NCBI GenBank assembly: GCA_018668195.1
Contig: JABITU010000359.1
Location: forward strand, 1-14,331
DNA from: Tateyamaria sp.
GTDB taxonomy: Bacteria > Pseudomonadota > Alphaproteobacteria > Rhodobacterales > Rhodobacteraceae
DNA: 14,331 nucleotides
Direction of reading: 5' to 3'
Numbering within the stretch: the first letter of the stretch is position 1; each line of letters opens with the position of its first letter. Under the pieces are notes generated by a model, which had not been told where the DNA came from, made no database searches, and saw only the letters and a list, made by a program, of their open reading frames with translations. A program made the translations under genes and the position numbers. Of the stretch, positions 6,594-13,917 are shown piece by piece.

Positions 6594-8210
6594 TCAAGCG
6601 CGGTAAGTGGTAATCTTAGGTGTGACGTAGATCAATGTTGGTCCATCCGCGTCAAATGCCGAACGCACAGCCGTTTGCATCTCGGCCAGAGACTGTGGGG
6701 CGGCGCTGCGTACTCCAAAGGCTTCAGCAAGTTTGCAAAAGTCGGGGTTGTGCGCGATTACCGCATTGGGGGCAATTTGCGCCCGTACCATGCTGTCCTC
6801 GATTTCACCCAATTTTCCATTGTCCCAAAGGATGATGGGCAACGGCAGACCCAGCTCAACCGCGACGCCCAGTTCCGACATAGTATAGTGAAACCCATAG
6901 TCTCCGATGATTGCCATCGTCGGCAACCCCGGACGCGCTACAGCGCCGCCAATCGCAGCAGGCGTCGCATACCCCAAGGTACCAAAGCCCGTCGGGTGGT
7001 GCCAGTGGCCGGGGTGCTCCATGTTCCAGACCTCTTTCGCCGCATAGGCAATCTGGGTCATGTCGGAATATATCATGGTACCTTTGGGCAGTGCATCTTT
7101 GAGCGCGTCACAGACCTGCACAATACCCGGGCGTTCCGCCTCGACTTCACTGCGCCACAGAGCCCGTTTTTTTGCAATTTCTGTCGGGTTCCATTTCTCG
7201 GCGCTCTCTTTGGGCAAACATTTCAGCAGAGCCATGATCACACTGATTGCATCCCCTTGAATTTTGGCCGCTGTGTTGTGACCTTGGGCCAAAACGGTCG
7301 GGTCTATATCCACCCGCACCAAGGGGCAGTTGGCACCGAGACTGTCACGCCATAAATCACCCTGGGCCAATTCCGAGCCAAAGATCACAACAAGATCAGC
7401 CGTAGCAAAGACGTCGGCACTTGAGGGGCGCGGCAAAAAGGCCCCAAAGCTCAGCGGATCGTCTGAAGCCAAGAGCCCGCGCCCTGCATAGGTGGTAAAG
7501 GCGGCAGCCCCCGTACGGCGAACCAGATCGCGCACGTGTGTTTCAGTTGGAATATTGCGTTGTAAATCCACACATCCACCACCAAAGATGAATACAGGGC
7601 GCTGTGCCTCTTGGATCTTTTCGGCAAGATCGCGTACTGGCACGTCTCCATGCCCCAGAAAACTTTCTATTTTATTGGCCTTGGTGGCAAAGCCATGCGC
7701 CTCAGCTTGCAAAGCACCAATAGGGATCTGCAGATGTTTCGGGCGCGAGCGCGAAGTGCCAAATTCCGTCAAAGCGCGTTCAACCAGGGCATAGGCAGCC
7801 TCGGCGGTTTGCGCCTGTTCCGACCAGTCACACACGGTTTCAGCCGCAGCGCGTTGGTCTTTCATCTGGTGCAACTGTCCTTTGGTCGCTGCCACCTCAT
7901 CCAGACAGGAGGAAATCACCAGCATGGGTATGCTATCCGAATAGGCCTGCCCCATAGGCGTCATGATGTTGCACAAACCTGGCCCAGTGATGACATAAGC
8001 TACCCCCGGCTTGCCTGAGGCGCGCGCATAGCCGTCGGCCATGAAGCCCGCGCCCTGTTCGTGCCGGGCCAAAACATGGGTGATCCCTGCCTCTTCGATG
8101 CCACGGTACATTTCCTGATTATGGACACCGGGAATGCCAAAAATCACATCGACACCACGGTCTTTCAACATATGCGAAATCTGTGCACCAAGGGGGCGGG
8201 CTTGGTTCAT
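6594..8210 (-). CDS. ThDP-dependent acetolactate synthase-like decarboxylase, probably 5-guanidino-2-oxopentanoate decarboxylase (AruI-like)
   Basis: The layout is that of a three-domain ThDP enzyme of 538 residues. The pyrimidine-binding domain carries the catalytic glutamate Glu51 in HEQGAGFMADGYAR, preceded by FGIPGVH and followed by ITGPG. A central Rossmann-like domain lies around residues 190-335. The cofactor domain has GDYG (436-439) followed by DNGK (463-466), a GDG...NN variant. The FGIPGVH and ELG-IILWDNGKLGEIE style matches proteins annotated as 5-guanidino-2-oxopentanoate decarboxylase, the AruI step of the arginine transaminase pathway. No transaminase or other arginine gene is near, so the substrate is uncertain; another 2-oxo acid is possible. 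The true start is one of the two ATGs at 8213/8210 (ATGATG). A GGAGA lies five bases before the second. Longer starts would run into trkH. The start overlaps the trkH stop, so the two genes are probably coupled. Confidence 0.8.
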   Translation of the reverse strand: MNQARPLGAQISHMLKDRGVDVIFGIPGVHNQEMYRGIEEAGITHVLARHEQGAGFMADGYARASGKPGVAYVITGPGLCNIMTPMGQAYSDSIPMLVISSCLDEVAATKGQLHQMKDQRAAAETVCDWSEQAQTAEAAYALVERALTEFGTSRSRPKHLQIPIGALQAEAHGFATKANKIESFLGHGDVPVRDLAEKIQEAQRPVFIFGGGCVDLQRNIPTETHVRDLVRRTGAAAFTTYAGRGLLASDDPLSFGAFLPRPSSADVFATADLVVIFGSELAQGDLWRDSLGANCPLVRVDIDPTVLAQGHNTAAKIQGDAISVIMALLKCLPKESAEKWNPTEIAKKRALWRSEVEAERPGIVQVCDALKDALPKGTMIYSDMTQIAYAAKEVWNMEHPGHWHHPTGFGTLGYATPAAIGGAVARPGLPTMAIIGDYGFHYTMSELGVAVELGLPLPIILWDNGKLGEIEDSMVRAQIAPNAVIAHNPDFCKLAEAFGVRSAAPQSLAEMQTAVRSAFDADGPTLIYVTPKITTYRA

Positions 8211-9658
8211 CATGTTCTCCAGAATTGAACGGTAAAGATGACATAAACGGCCATTAACTCCAGTCGCCCGATCAGCATCGCAGCAGCCAAAAGCCACTTG
8301 GCCGTGTCGTTGAGGCCTGCAAAATTTCCCGACGGGCCAATGTGGTCTCCAAAACCAGGTCCAACATTGGCGAGGGCGGTCGCCGCCCCGCTGACCGATG
8401 TTGTGAAATCCAGCCCCGTCATCGCCAATGCCACAGACAAAAGCCCCAAAGTGACGGTGAAAAACACAAAGAACGACATAACCGAATTCAAAACATCCTC
8501 ACCCACAGGGCGGCCGGCGTAACGGGGGGTAAAGATCCCGTGCGGGCTTCGGGTTTTTTGCAATTGCGACCGGATGGACGCGAACAAAAGCTGATAGCGA
8601 AATATCTTGATCGAACAGGCGGTCGAGCCGGCACAACCACCGATCAGCCCAGTAAAGAACAGCACTGCAATCGCAAAACTGCCCCATTGCATGTAGTCAG
8701 CATTGGCGTAACCAGTACCCGTCATCAACGACACTGCGTTAAAGGCAGCTGCGCGCACAGCGCCCTCGTCGATTGTTTTTTGCTGCCAAAGGTTCCAGCC
8801 CGCGATCAAAAAGACAATAACCAAGGCAGTGGCTAGGAACGCGTGAATCTGGGTATCTCTCAGCATCGGTCGGGCCGTGCCCGCACTAAGCTGCACAAAG
8901 CGGACAAATGGCAGTGCCGCCAACAACATGAAAAGCGTGGCAACATATGATACCGCTGGATCAAAGGCCGCGAAAGAAGCATCGTAATTTGCAAATCCAC
9001 CCGTCGCTATAGTGGTCATTGCGTGTACGATAGCGTCAAATGCCCCCATTCCTGCGCCAAGGTAACACAATGCGCAGATCAGCGTCAGCGCAACATAGAT
9101 CACAGAAATACGGCTGGCGATTTCCGTAGCACGCGGCAGAATTTTTCCAAAAGTATCAAAAGATTCGGTTCGAAAGATCTGCATTCCCCCGACCCGTAGC
9201 TCGGGTAAAAATACCATGGCCACAACGATGATGCCAATTCCCCCCAACCACTGAAGGATGCCCCGCCACAACAGAAGACCCTTGGGCAAAGTATCCAGAC
9301 CGGAAAAGACCGTTGAGCCAGTGGTCGTGAGCCCAGACATCGCCTCAAAGAACGCATCCACATAGCGCGCCTCGGTTGCGCCAAAATAGAAGGGCAGCGC
9401 GCCAAACAGCGGCAGCGCCAGCCAGACTACAGTGGTCAACAGGAATGTCTGTTGGATCGTCAGCCCTTGGCGGACACCATTGGAGCAACTTAAGGCCATT
9501 ACACCACCTGTAAGGGTGGTAATCAGCGCGCATTCGGCAAAGACCTGCCAATGCCCAATCCCCTCGGCGAGGTCGACAAGCATCGGCAAGACCATGGCCG
9601 CACCAAGCATAGCCACCAGCAGTCCAACGACATATCCAACGGGACGTAAATCCAACAT
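8210..9658 (-). CDS. trkH: TrkH-type potassium uptake membrane subunit
   Basis: This is a 482-residue polytopic inner-membrane protein, the ion-conducting subunit of Trk potassium uptake, which works with the NAD-binding TrkA gate (not in this window). The four pore loops of the SKT superfamily are visible: TTTGST (111-116), IATGGFANYD (217-226), MTGTGYAN (312-319) and NVGPGFG (431-437). Each contains the selectivity-filter glycine. Other family hallmarks are LLLWRGILQWLGGIGIIVVAMVFLP (128-152) and LIGGCAGSTACSIKIFR (338-354). Membrane helices begin at residue 7 and end near 479. No clear ribosome site precedes the ATG. A perfect TTGACA lies at 9695-9690, about 32 bases upstream, so a nearly leaderless transcript is possible. 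The final codons overlap the start of the ThDP enzyme gene. Confidence 0.95.
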   Translation of the reverse strand: MLDLRPVGYVVGLLVAMLGAAMVLPMLVDLAEGIGHWQVFAECALITTLTGGVMALSCSNGVRQGLTIQQTFLLTTVVWLALPLFGALPFYFGATEARYVDAFFEAMSGLTTTGSTVFSGLDTLPKGLLLWRGILQWLGGIGIIVVAMVFLPELRVGGMQIFRTESFDTFGKILPRATEIASRISVIYVALTLICALCYLGAGMGAFDAIVHAMTTIATGGFANYDASFAAFDPAVSYVATLFMLLAALPFVRFVQLSAGTARPMLRDTQIHAFLATALVIVFLIAGWNLWQQKTIDEGAVRAAAFNAVSLMTGTGYANADYMQWGSFAIAVLFFTGLIGGCAGSTACSIKIFRYQLLFASIRSQLQKTRSPHGIFTPRYAGRPVGEDVLNSVMSFFVFFTVTLGLLSVALAMTGLDFTTSVSGAATALANVGPGFGDHIGPSGNFAGLNDTAKWLLAAAMLIGRLELMAVYVIFTVQFWRT

Positions 9659-9738
9659 GGTTGCCAGCGTTGAAGCTCTGCGCGTGAAGTGTCAAGCGAC
9701 TGGAATGGGAGTGCCCGGCGTTTCGGACAGGCCTATTG

Positions 9739-9966
9739 TCAGATGTGCATCAAGTCGCGAAACACATAAGAGGGAATATCTGCCCGACGCAGATTCATTG
9801 CCGCCAGTTCTACATCAGTTTTAGCATTTAATTTGGCAACGCGGTGCATTCGCTGATCCATCGCAGCAGAGCCAGAAATGGCATGTGCAAAGGTTGCGAA
9901 GAAATTGCTCAATGCTTTCAACCAACTGGAAAAGAAAAACGTTTGAACGTGAGAAGAGTAAGCCAT
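9739..9966 (-). CDS. DUF1127-type small protein
   Basis: The protein has 75 residues with a hydrophobic/aromatic N-terminal half (HVQTFFFSSWLKALSNFFATF) and the short C-terminal signature LAAMNLRRADIPSYVFRDLM, which matches the DUF1127 pattern (L..M.L.R.DIP). DUF1127 proteins are abundant in alphaproteobacteria. Some small arginine-rich members have been tied to RNA turnover and phosphate or stress responses, but no specific role can be assigned here. The ATG has AGGT five bases upstream. It ends 80 bases before trkH on the same strand, with a possible separate trkH promoter between them, so co-transcription is uncertain. Confidence 0.75.
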   Translation of the reverse strand: MAYSSHVQTFFFSSWLKALSNFFATFAHAISGSAAMDQRMHRVAKLNAKTDVELAAMNLRRADIPSYVFRDLMHI

Positions 9967-10222
9967 CGGATACCTCGTATCTATAAGATTTCATCACCTC
10001 CCGATGGTGTTTAGATAGGTCGTGGCCACACCGAATACCAATGCCAATCCTGCATGGCCGGGTTGTGATCGGCGCGCAGCAGCATGGCTGGGAGCATTAT
10101 GTGAATAGGTCTCCATCCAAAGCGATATAGGGAAACTTGAATGCCTAACGCCGCCTGAAATTTAATATTTCAATATCTTAGATGATACCCGATGCTTCTG
10201 GTATTTCATCAACCGCTATGGA
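9967..10222. other. Intergenic region between the DUF1127 gene and the folE2 terminator
   Basis: No protein reading frame or tRNA is seen. A GGGAGGTG followed directly by ATG (minus strand, near 10000) could start a 58-codon frame that overlaps the DUF1127 gene in another phase, but its sequence is not protein-like in my reading. An AT-rich palindrome, TGAAAT-5-ATTTCA (10156-10172), lies in the middle and could be a regulator site for the DUF1127 gene; there is no further support. Confidence 0.4.
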
Positions 10223-10256
10223 CATAAAAAAAGCGCGCCTTCGACGGGCGCGCTTT
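10223..10256 (-). terminator. Intrinsic terminator of folE2
   Basis: A perfect 10-base stem, AAAGCGCGCC (10230-10239) with GGCGCGCTTT (10247-10256), has a 7-base loop. On the minus strand it ends in a run of seven T. It begins 33 bases after the folE2 stop, so it ends the folE2 transcript. The strong T-run is only on the minus strand. Confidence 0.85.
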
Positions 10257-10288
10257 GTGTTGTTCGTTCTAGACGTTTGAAATAAAGC

Positions 10289-11392
10289 CTATCCGACGTG
10301 AAACATACTTGCGAACATCTTGGGGTCGATGCTGTCACTGGCAAATGTTTCGCCCTCTGTCAGCATTGAAACCGCATCATGGCTATGAAGGCTTTCTTGA
10401 TGGCTCGAAATTACGCGAAAATCACCAATCCGAACATCGGCCAAGAGCTGTTGACAAAATAGCCGCGCTGCATCTTCTACAAAGATAGGGTTGGCGGCAT
10501 TCAGCTCCGCAAAGGCCTGTTCGTCTTCGCGCTTCACCATCACTTGCGTTTCGGTGGGAACGGCCCGGCGGCACGCTTCGATCAGGTCTTCGAACCACAA
10601 GCAGTCTGCACCGTCCTCAAGCACAACAGAAATGCGCGCGACAGAACGTTGAGAATGTGGCGTGGCCAGCTGCCCGCGCGTTGCCCGCGCGTGTTCGCTA
10701 AGTTCGAGCGAGCAGGGACAGGTCGACGAATAGACGTAATCAAGATGTAATATTCTTTTGCGTGTACCAGCCTTTTCAACCAGTTCCAGAGCAATGTCGT
10801 AATATTGATATCCAGACAGACCAGATCGCAAGCTTTCGATCTGCACCGGAAAGCTAAAGCGCATCTGAATGCGCGCATCAAAGCTTTCCAGGTCCGTTTT
10901 ATAGTCGTCAAGCGCCGCTTCAATCACACCAAAACTAAATGTTTCGCCCGCATGCTTATAAAATGAGCGCATGATCCGGGACATGTTTATGCCCTTTTTG
11001 TCTGCCTCCAAGCTTACTGTTCCAGTAACAGACGTCTCAAGCGACAAAGGATCACCCGAGCGGGTTTGTACGCGCAATGGCAACCGAAAATTTGATATTC
11101 CGACATGCTGGATCTGTTGTTTCGCGCCCCTGATCAGGCTAGATGGGCCGTTTTGCAAGTCTGGCAGGGTGTCTTTGTACGCTGGATCAACGACGAAATC
11201 CTCGGGGTAGTTTCGTTCAAAAGACGGATAACTTGCGGCATCCCTATCCGGCACGAGCCTAGCGACTGACGGGTCAAGTTCCAGAATTTCTGTTGAGCTT
11301 GCGGCTTTGGCCCAGCGCCGGAGCAAGTCCAGAGCCGCTTCGGCCTCGTCACGCTCGGGTATTGCAGTAATCTCGGGCGTATGAATGTTCAT
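10289..11392 (-). CDS. folE2: GTP cyclohydrolase FolE2 (type IB)
   Basis: FolE2 converts GTP to 7,8-dihydroneopterin triphosphate, the first step of tetrahydrofolate synthesis (and, via the same product, of queuosine-type 7-deazaguanines), in the cytoplasm. It does not depend on zinc as FolE does. Family blocks seen: ISNFRLPLRVQ (99-109), KGINMSRIMRSF (133-144), the conserved cysteine motif STCPCSLELSEH (223-234), HSQRSVARISV (246-256) and NPIFVEDAARLF (301-312). The C-terminal HQESLHSHDA is typical. The 367-residue length exceeds the usual ~300; the additional part is mainly an N-terminal extension of about 60 residues. The ATG has a run of seven G (AAGGGGGGG) about nine bases upstream as ribosome site. 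It is alone in its transcription unit. No classic zinc-regulator (Zur) palindrome was recognised upstream, although folE2 is Zur-controlled in some bacteria. Confidence 0.95.
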   Translation of the reverse strand: MNIHTPEITAIPERDEAEAALDLLRRWAKAASSTEILELDPSVARLVPDRDAASYPSFERNYPEDFVVDPAYKDTLPDLQNGPSSLIRGAKQQIQHVGISNFRLPLRVQTRSGDPLSLETSVTGTVSLEADKKGINMSRIMRSFYKHAGETFSFGVIEAALDDYKTDLESFDARIQMRFSFPVQIESLRSGLSGYQYYDIALELVEKAGTRKRILHLDYVYSSTCPCSLELSEHARATRGQLATPHSQRSVARISVVLEDGADCLWFEDLIEACRRAVPTETQVMVKREDEQAFAELNAANPIFVEDAARLFCQQLLADVRIGDFRVISSHQESLHSHDAVSMLTEGETFASDSIDPKMFASMFHVG

Positions 11393-11420
11393 AAAGTAGC
11401 CCCCCCTTCTGTCTTAATGT

Positions 11421-11443
11421 GGTGAGAACACAACCGTCTCACC
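11421..11443 (-). promoter_or_regulatory. Hairpin in the folE2 leader
   Basis: GGTGAGA and TCTCACC form a perfect 7-base stem with a 9-base loop, 29 bases before the folE2 ATG and inside the leader predicted by the promoter at 11458-11485. It could stabilise the mRNA or be a protein site. It does not include the ribosome site. No known folate riboswitch pattern was recognised. Confidence 0.35.
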
Positions 11444-11457
11444 TGAAATGTTCGTCT

Positions 11458-11485
11458 ATGTTAAAGCATACGTATATTCTGCCAA
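11458..11485 (-). promoter_or_regulatory. Possible promoter of folE2
   Basis: On the minus strand TTGGCA (11485-11480) and TAACAT (11463-11458) are 16 bases apart in an AT-rich stretch. The spacer holds the palindrome ATACGTAT. A start near 11451 would give a leader of about 59 bases carrying the hairpin at 11421-11443. Weak evidence. Confidence 0.25.
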
Positions 11486-11546
11486 TGCGGATGATAATTT
11501 ATTTATTTTTACTTCATTTTGCGACATGCAAACAAAAAATTTAATT

Positions 11547-12731
11547 TCAAACGGCGTCCAAAGCCCGCAAAATATCGGCCATTAGATCCTCTGCATCTTC
11601 GATTCCTACCGACATCCGTAAAAGCCCAGACGTGATGCCAAGAGCGTCTTTTTGGTCTTGGGGCAAACGTTGGTGCGTGGTCGTTGCTGGGTGCGTCAGG
11701 ATCGATTTCGCGTCGCCAAGATTGTTCGAGATCACTGGGATCGTCAGCGCATTTAGAAAACGGAACGCGGCAGGCCGCCCCCCCTTTAGGTCGAGCGCAA
11801 GAACCGTTCCCCCCTTACCGCCCATCTGTTCTTGTACTAACGCATATTGATCATGATTTGGATGACCTGGGTAAATCACGCGGTGCAAGGCGGCATGCCC
11901 TGTCAGCGCCTCGGCCAGTTTTGCAGCTGTGTCAGTCTGCGCGCGCACCCTTAGGTCCAAGGTTTCCAACCCTTTCAGCATGACCCACGCGGTAAACGGC
12001 GACATCGACCCGCCAGTGTGTTTCATGTATGGTTCGACCGTTTTCCGAATGAAATGTTCACGGCCCAAAATGACGCCGCCCAAAGCACGCCCCTGCCCGT
12101 CCACATGTTTGGTCGTCGAATAGATGACCACGTCGGCCCCCTGAGCGATCGCATTAGAAAAAACTGGCGTGGCAAAAACGTTATCGACCAGCACTGTGGC
12201 ACCGACTGCATGAGCAAGGTTGGACACCGCTCGGATATCGATCACCTCAAGCGTTGGGTTTGAAAGCGACTCGAAGAACACGGCGCGCGTGCTGGGCGTG
12301 ATCGCCGCAGCCCAGGCTGCAATATCTGTGCCATCAACAAAAACGATCTCAACACCAAATCGGGTCAACACCTCTTCGAGCACATAAAGACACGAACCAA
12401 AAAGAGCGCGCGACGACACGACGCGGTCGCCTGCCTTTAGAATTGACATCAACGCACCGGATACAGCCGCCATGCCCGATGCGGTGGCAAAGGCGTCTTC
12501 GGCCCCTTCCAACTGTGCGATGCGTTCCTCAAACATGCGCACGGTCGGATTCCCGTAACGGGCGTAGATGAATTCGTCCGGTCCGGCTTCAAGAAACCGC
12601 GCCTCAGCAGCTTCGGCACTGTCATAGACGAAACCTTGGGTCAAAAAGATCGCTTCGCTAACCTCGCCGTACTGACTACGGCGCGTGCCGGCATGCACAG
12701 CGCGGGTACGCGGTTTCCAGTTGTCGCTCAT
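11547..12731 (-). CDS. metZ: O-succinylhomoserine sulfhydrylase
   Basis: MetZ is a PLP enzyme of the gamma-family that joins O-succinylhomoserine with sulfide to make homocysteine, the direct sulfhydrylation route to methionine in the cytoplasm. The 394 residues carry all expected motifs: YARYGNPTV (56-64), ATASGMAAV (82-90), ESLSNPTLEV (154-163), LVDNVFATPV (181-190), the PLP lysine Lys208 in YSTTKHVDGQGRALGG, and SLG-type closing motifs DAKSILTHPATTTH (340-353) and RMSVGIEDAEDL (372-383). The start at MSDN was preferred to one 13 codons upstream because GGAG lies six bases before this ATG and the family begins here. Cystathionine gamma-synthase is a close alternative, but the DNVFATP, HVDGQGR and GGSMSPF residues favour MetZ. 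The leader has a SAM-II riboswitch, which agrees with a methionine gene. Confidence 0.93.
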   Translation of the reverse strand: MSDNWKPRTRAVHAGTRRSQYGEVSEAIFLTQGFVYDSAEAAEARFLEAGPDEFIYARYGNPTVRMFEERIAQLEGAEDAFATASGMAAVSGALMSILKAGDRVVSSRALFGSCLYVLEEVLTRFGVEIVFVDGTDIAAWAAAITPSTRAVFFESLSNPTLEVIDIRAVSNLAHAVGATVLVDNVFATPVFSNAIAQGADVVIYSTTKHVDGQGRALGGVILGREHFIRKTVEPYMKHTGGSMSPFTAWVMLKGLETLDLRVRAQTDTAAKLAEALTGHAALHRVIYPGHPNHDQYALVQEQMGGKGGTVLALDLKGGRPAAFRFLNALTIPVISNNLGDAKSILTHPATTTHQRLPQDQKDALGITSGLLRMSVGIEDAEDLMADILRALDAV

Positions 12732-12771
12732 TTTTAACTCCAATTGGGCCTGAATAAAGACCCAGACCACG

Positions 12772-12811
12772 AAAAAGCCCCCGAAACGCGGTCAAGCGAA
12801 AGGGGGGCTTT
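12772..12811 (-). terminator. Intrinsic terminator in the metZ leader
   Basis: On the minus strand AAAGCCCCC (12811-12803) pairs perfectly with GGGGGCTTT (12782-12774), and the T-run continues to 12772. The 20-base loop can add a small CGC/GCG stem. It lies between the SAM-II aptamer (8 bases downstream of it) and the metZ start (40 bases further on), so it can only work as a leader attenuator, or as an end for short leader RNA. Confidence 0.75.
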
Positions 12812-12819
12812 CATCCTGA

Positions 12820-12885
12820 CCTTTTAGCGGTTTTGCCCACGCTTTTGACGTGAACGTGGCCCGAAATCCGGTAACAAATCGCCAC
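12820..12885 (-). promoter_or_regulatory. SAM-II (metA/SAM-alpha) riboswitch aptamer
   Basis: The minus strand has the SAM-II features in order. The P1 strand GTGGC (12885-12881) is followed at once by the U-rich GATTTG loop. Then come ACCGG, a CGG (12863-12861) and the P1 closing strand GCCAC followed by GTT (12860-12853). The 3' conserved CCGCTAAAAGG is at 12830-12820. The CGG before GCCAC can pair with CCG of CCGCTAAA as the pseudoknot P2. Between GCCAC and CCGCTAAA, where the usual linker is a short GTTAAA-like run, there is a 7-pair hairpin (12855-12849 with 12841-12835, two of them G-U). SAM-II binds S-adenosylmethionine and lowers expression of met genes in alphaproteobacteria; its place before metZ fits. 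Confidence 0.82.
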
Positions 12886-12891
12886 AAACCA

Positions 12892-12920
12892 CCGGTACGC
12901 CCGGAAGGGTTGCGCGTCAA
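12892..12920 (-). promoter_or_regulatory. Possible metZ promoter
   Basis: On the minus strand TTGACG (12920-12915) is followed after 17 bases by TACCGG (12897-12892). The -35 is good but the -10 is poor. It would start the RNA at about 12885, the first base of the riboswitch P1 stem, which is the main reason to list it. Confidence 0.3.
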
Positions 12921-13065
12921 CACCGAGACAGTAATGACGCCATAAATTTATCTCAGTTAAAGTACGGCACCAGCGCGTGGTGTGATTTTACTCCGGCTGG
13001 GCGTTGAGACAGTTTAAAGAGCAGCGATTTTCGCCCGAACCATTTATGTGAGGTAACCCGAGGTT

Positions 13066-13407
13066 CTAAAAGGCCTTGTTTTCCCTTGGTGTAATTCGAA
13101 TCTCAAAGGCCCTTACTTCCCCATTGGCTTTTGTTGAACCTACCGTAACGTCAGACACTATATCCTTGACTCTGAAACTTTGGAAAGTCTGCTTTTTGCG
13201 GATTGTGTTGAAAAACTCTGAAATCTGGAAATCGAGATTTTCTGCCTGAACAGCAGAAATTGTAAAAGTTAGATTGGATAGTGGATCAGAGCGGCGGACG
13301 CAGGCTATAAGCTCCTCTGACTGATTTTGACCGAACCCCTCGCCAAAATTAGCTGATCGATCTGTATGGCAGAAAAATTCATCGATCAGGCCTGAAATTG
13401 GAGTTTC
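13066..13407 (-). pseudogene. AT-rich orphan reading frame lacking a start (5'-truncated gene remnant)
   Basis: On the minus strand 113 sense codons run from just after a TGA (13410-13408) to a TAG at 13068-13066. There is no ATG and only one late GTG. The translation has a natural composition (for example ISGLIDEFFCHTD near the start, LDFQISEFFNTIRKKQTFQ in the middle, ANGEVRAFEIRITPRENKAF at the end). Upstream of the TGA the same phase is open for another 47 codons (contains KFVVVQLAYKANGETAWEF), so the gene may once have been longer and now has a stop. Hand count of 13141-13260 gives about 39% G+C, well below the core genes, which suggests imported DNA. No family is recognised. It could still be a chance open frame. 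Confidence 0.4.
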
Positions 13408-13422
13408 TCAACACATTCTGCG
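13197..13422. repeat. Imperfect 22-base inverted repeat, about 180 bases apart
   Basis: Bases 13197-13218 (minus-strand reading GAGTTTTTCAACACAATCCGC) and 13401-13422 (GAGTTTCTCAACACATTCTG on the plus strand) are inverted copies with 18 of 22 matches. GAGTTTTTCAACA is, as I recall, a common end-like motif near IS elements in Roseobacters. Between the arms are a perfect 9-base pair CTGATCGAT/ATCGATCAG (13353-13361, 13381-13389) and the hairpin TTTCTGC/GCAGAAA. The arms could be ends of a small non-autonomous element, but the left arm also lies inside the open frame described above, so coincidence is possible. Confidence 0.4.
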
Positions 13423-13615
13423 AATAGCTGTCACTCGTGCCTTTGACTGCACGGCTTCGAGCACGGTAGCAAGAAACTCCCATGCTGTCTCACCGTTTGC
13501 TTTGTACGCGAGCTGCACGACAACGAACTTTCTGGTATGAGCGCCCCGTAAAATTCAGGCACTGACGTAAGCTACGATTTGTTGTTTTCTAATTTTCTAC
13601 GAGAAGGCGATCAGA

Positions 13616-13909
13616 ATGTCGAAACGGAAGAACCACAGCCCTGAGTTCAAGGCGAAAGTTGCGCTTGAAGCGTTGAAGGGTAAGCGCACGGTGGCTAAGC
13701 TTTTGAGCCAGTTTGGGGCCCCACACCACTATGATCCATGCTTGGAAGAAAGCGCTGTTGAAAGGCGCATCGGGGATGTTTGAGCGCAGTAGCAAGAAAG
13801 TCCCTGAGATCGACGAGGAGCAGATGAAAGAGCTGCACGCCAAGATCGGGGAGCTGGCGGTGGCCAACGATTTTTGTCACGACAGCTCAAGCCTTGGGGC
13901 CTGAAGTGA
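13616..13909 (+). pseudogene. IS3-family transposase OrfA, frameshifted
   Basis: The start [20 protein letters not shown] and [15 protein letters not shown] is the helix-turn-helix part of IS3 OrfA. An extra base near 13720 (GGGGCCCCACACCAC region) throws this frame into a stop at 13781-13783. The protein continues in another frame as [20 protein letters not shown], then EIDEEQMKELHAKIGELAVAND. A second lesion, one T too few in the T-run at 13870-13875, changes the last residues; restoring it gives FLSRQLKPWGLK and a stop at 13907-13909. Normally OrfA binds the element ends and is fused to OrfB by -1 frameshifting. Confidence 0.85.
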
Positions 13910-13917
13910 GGTGTTCT

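Noticed and set aside
6567..7355. Plus-strand open frame of 262 codons opposite the ThDP enzyme gene
   Set aside because: It is antisense to a clearly recognised gene and its sequence shows no family features; such frames are expected in G+C-rich coding DNA.
8211..8297. Longer N-terminus for the ThDP enzyme (start at 8297)
   Set aside because: The extra 29 residues are trkH codons in another frame, and the ATG at 8210/8213 has a good ribosome site and fits the family start.
11393..11546. Zur box before folE2
   Set aside because: folE2 is often zinc-regulated, but no palindrome of the Zur type was found; only ATACGTAT and an unrelated hairpin are present.
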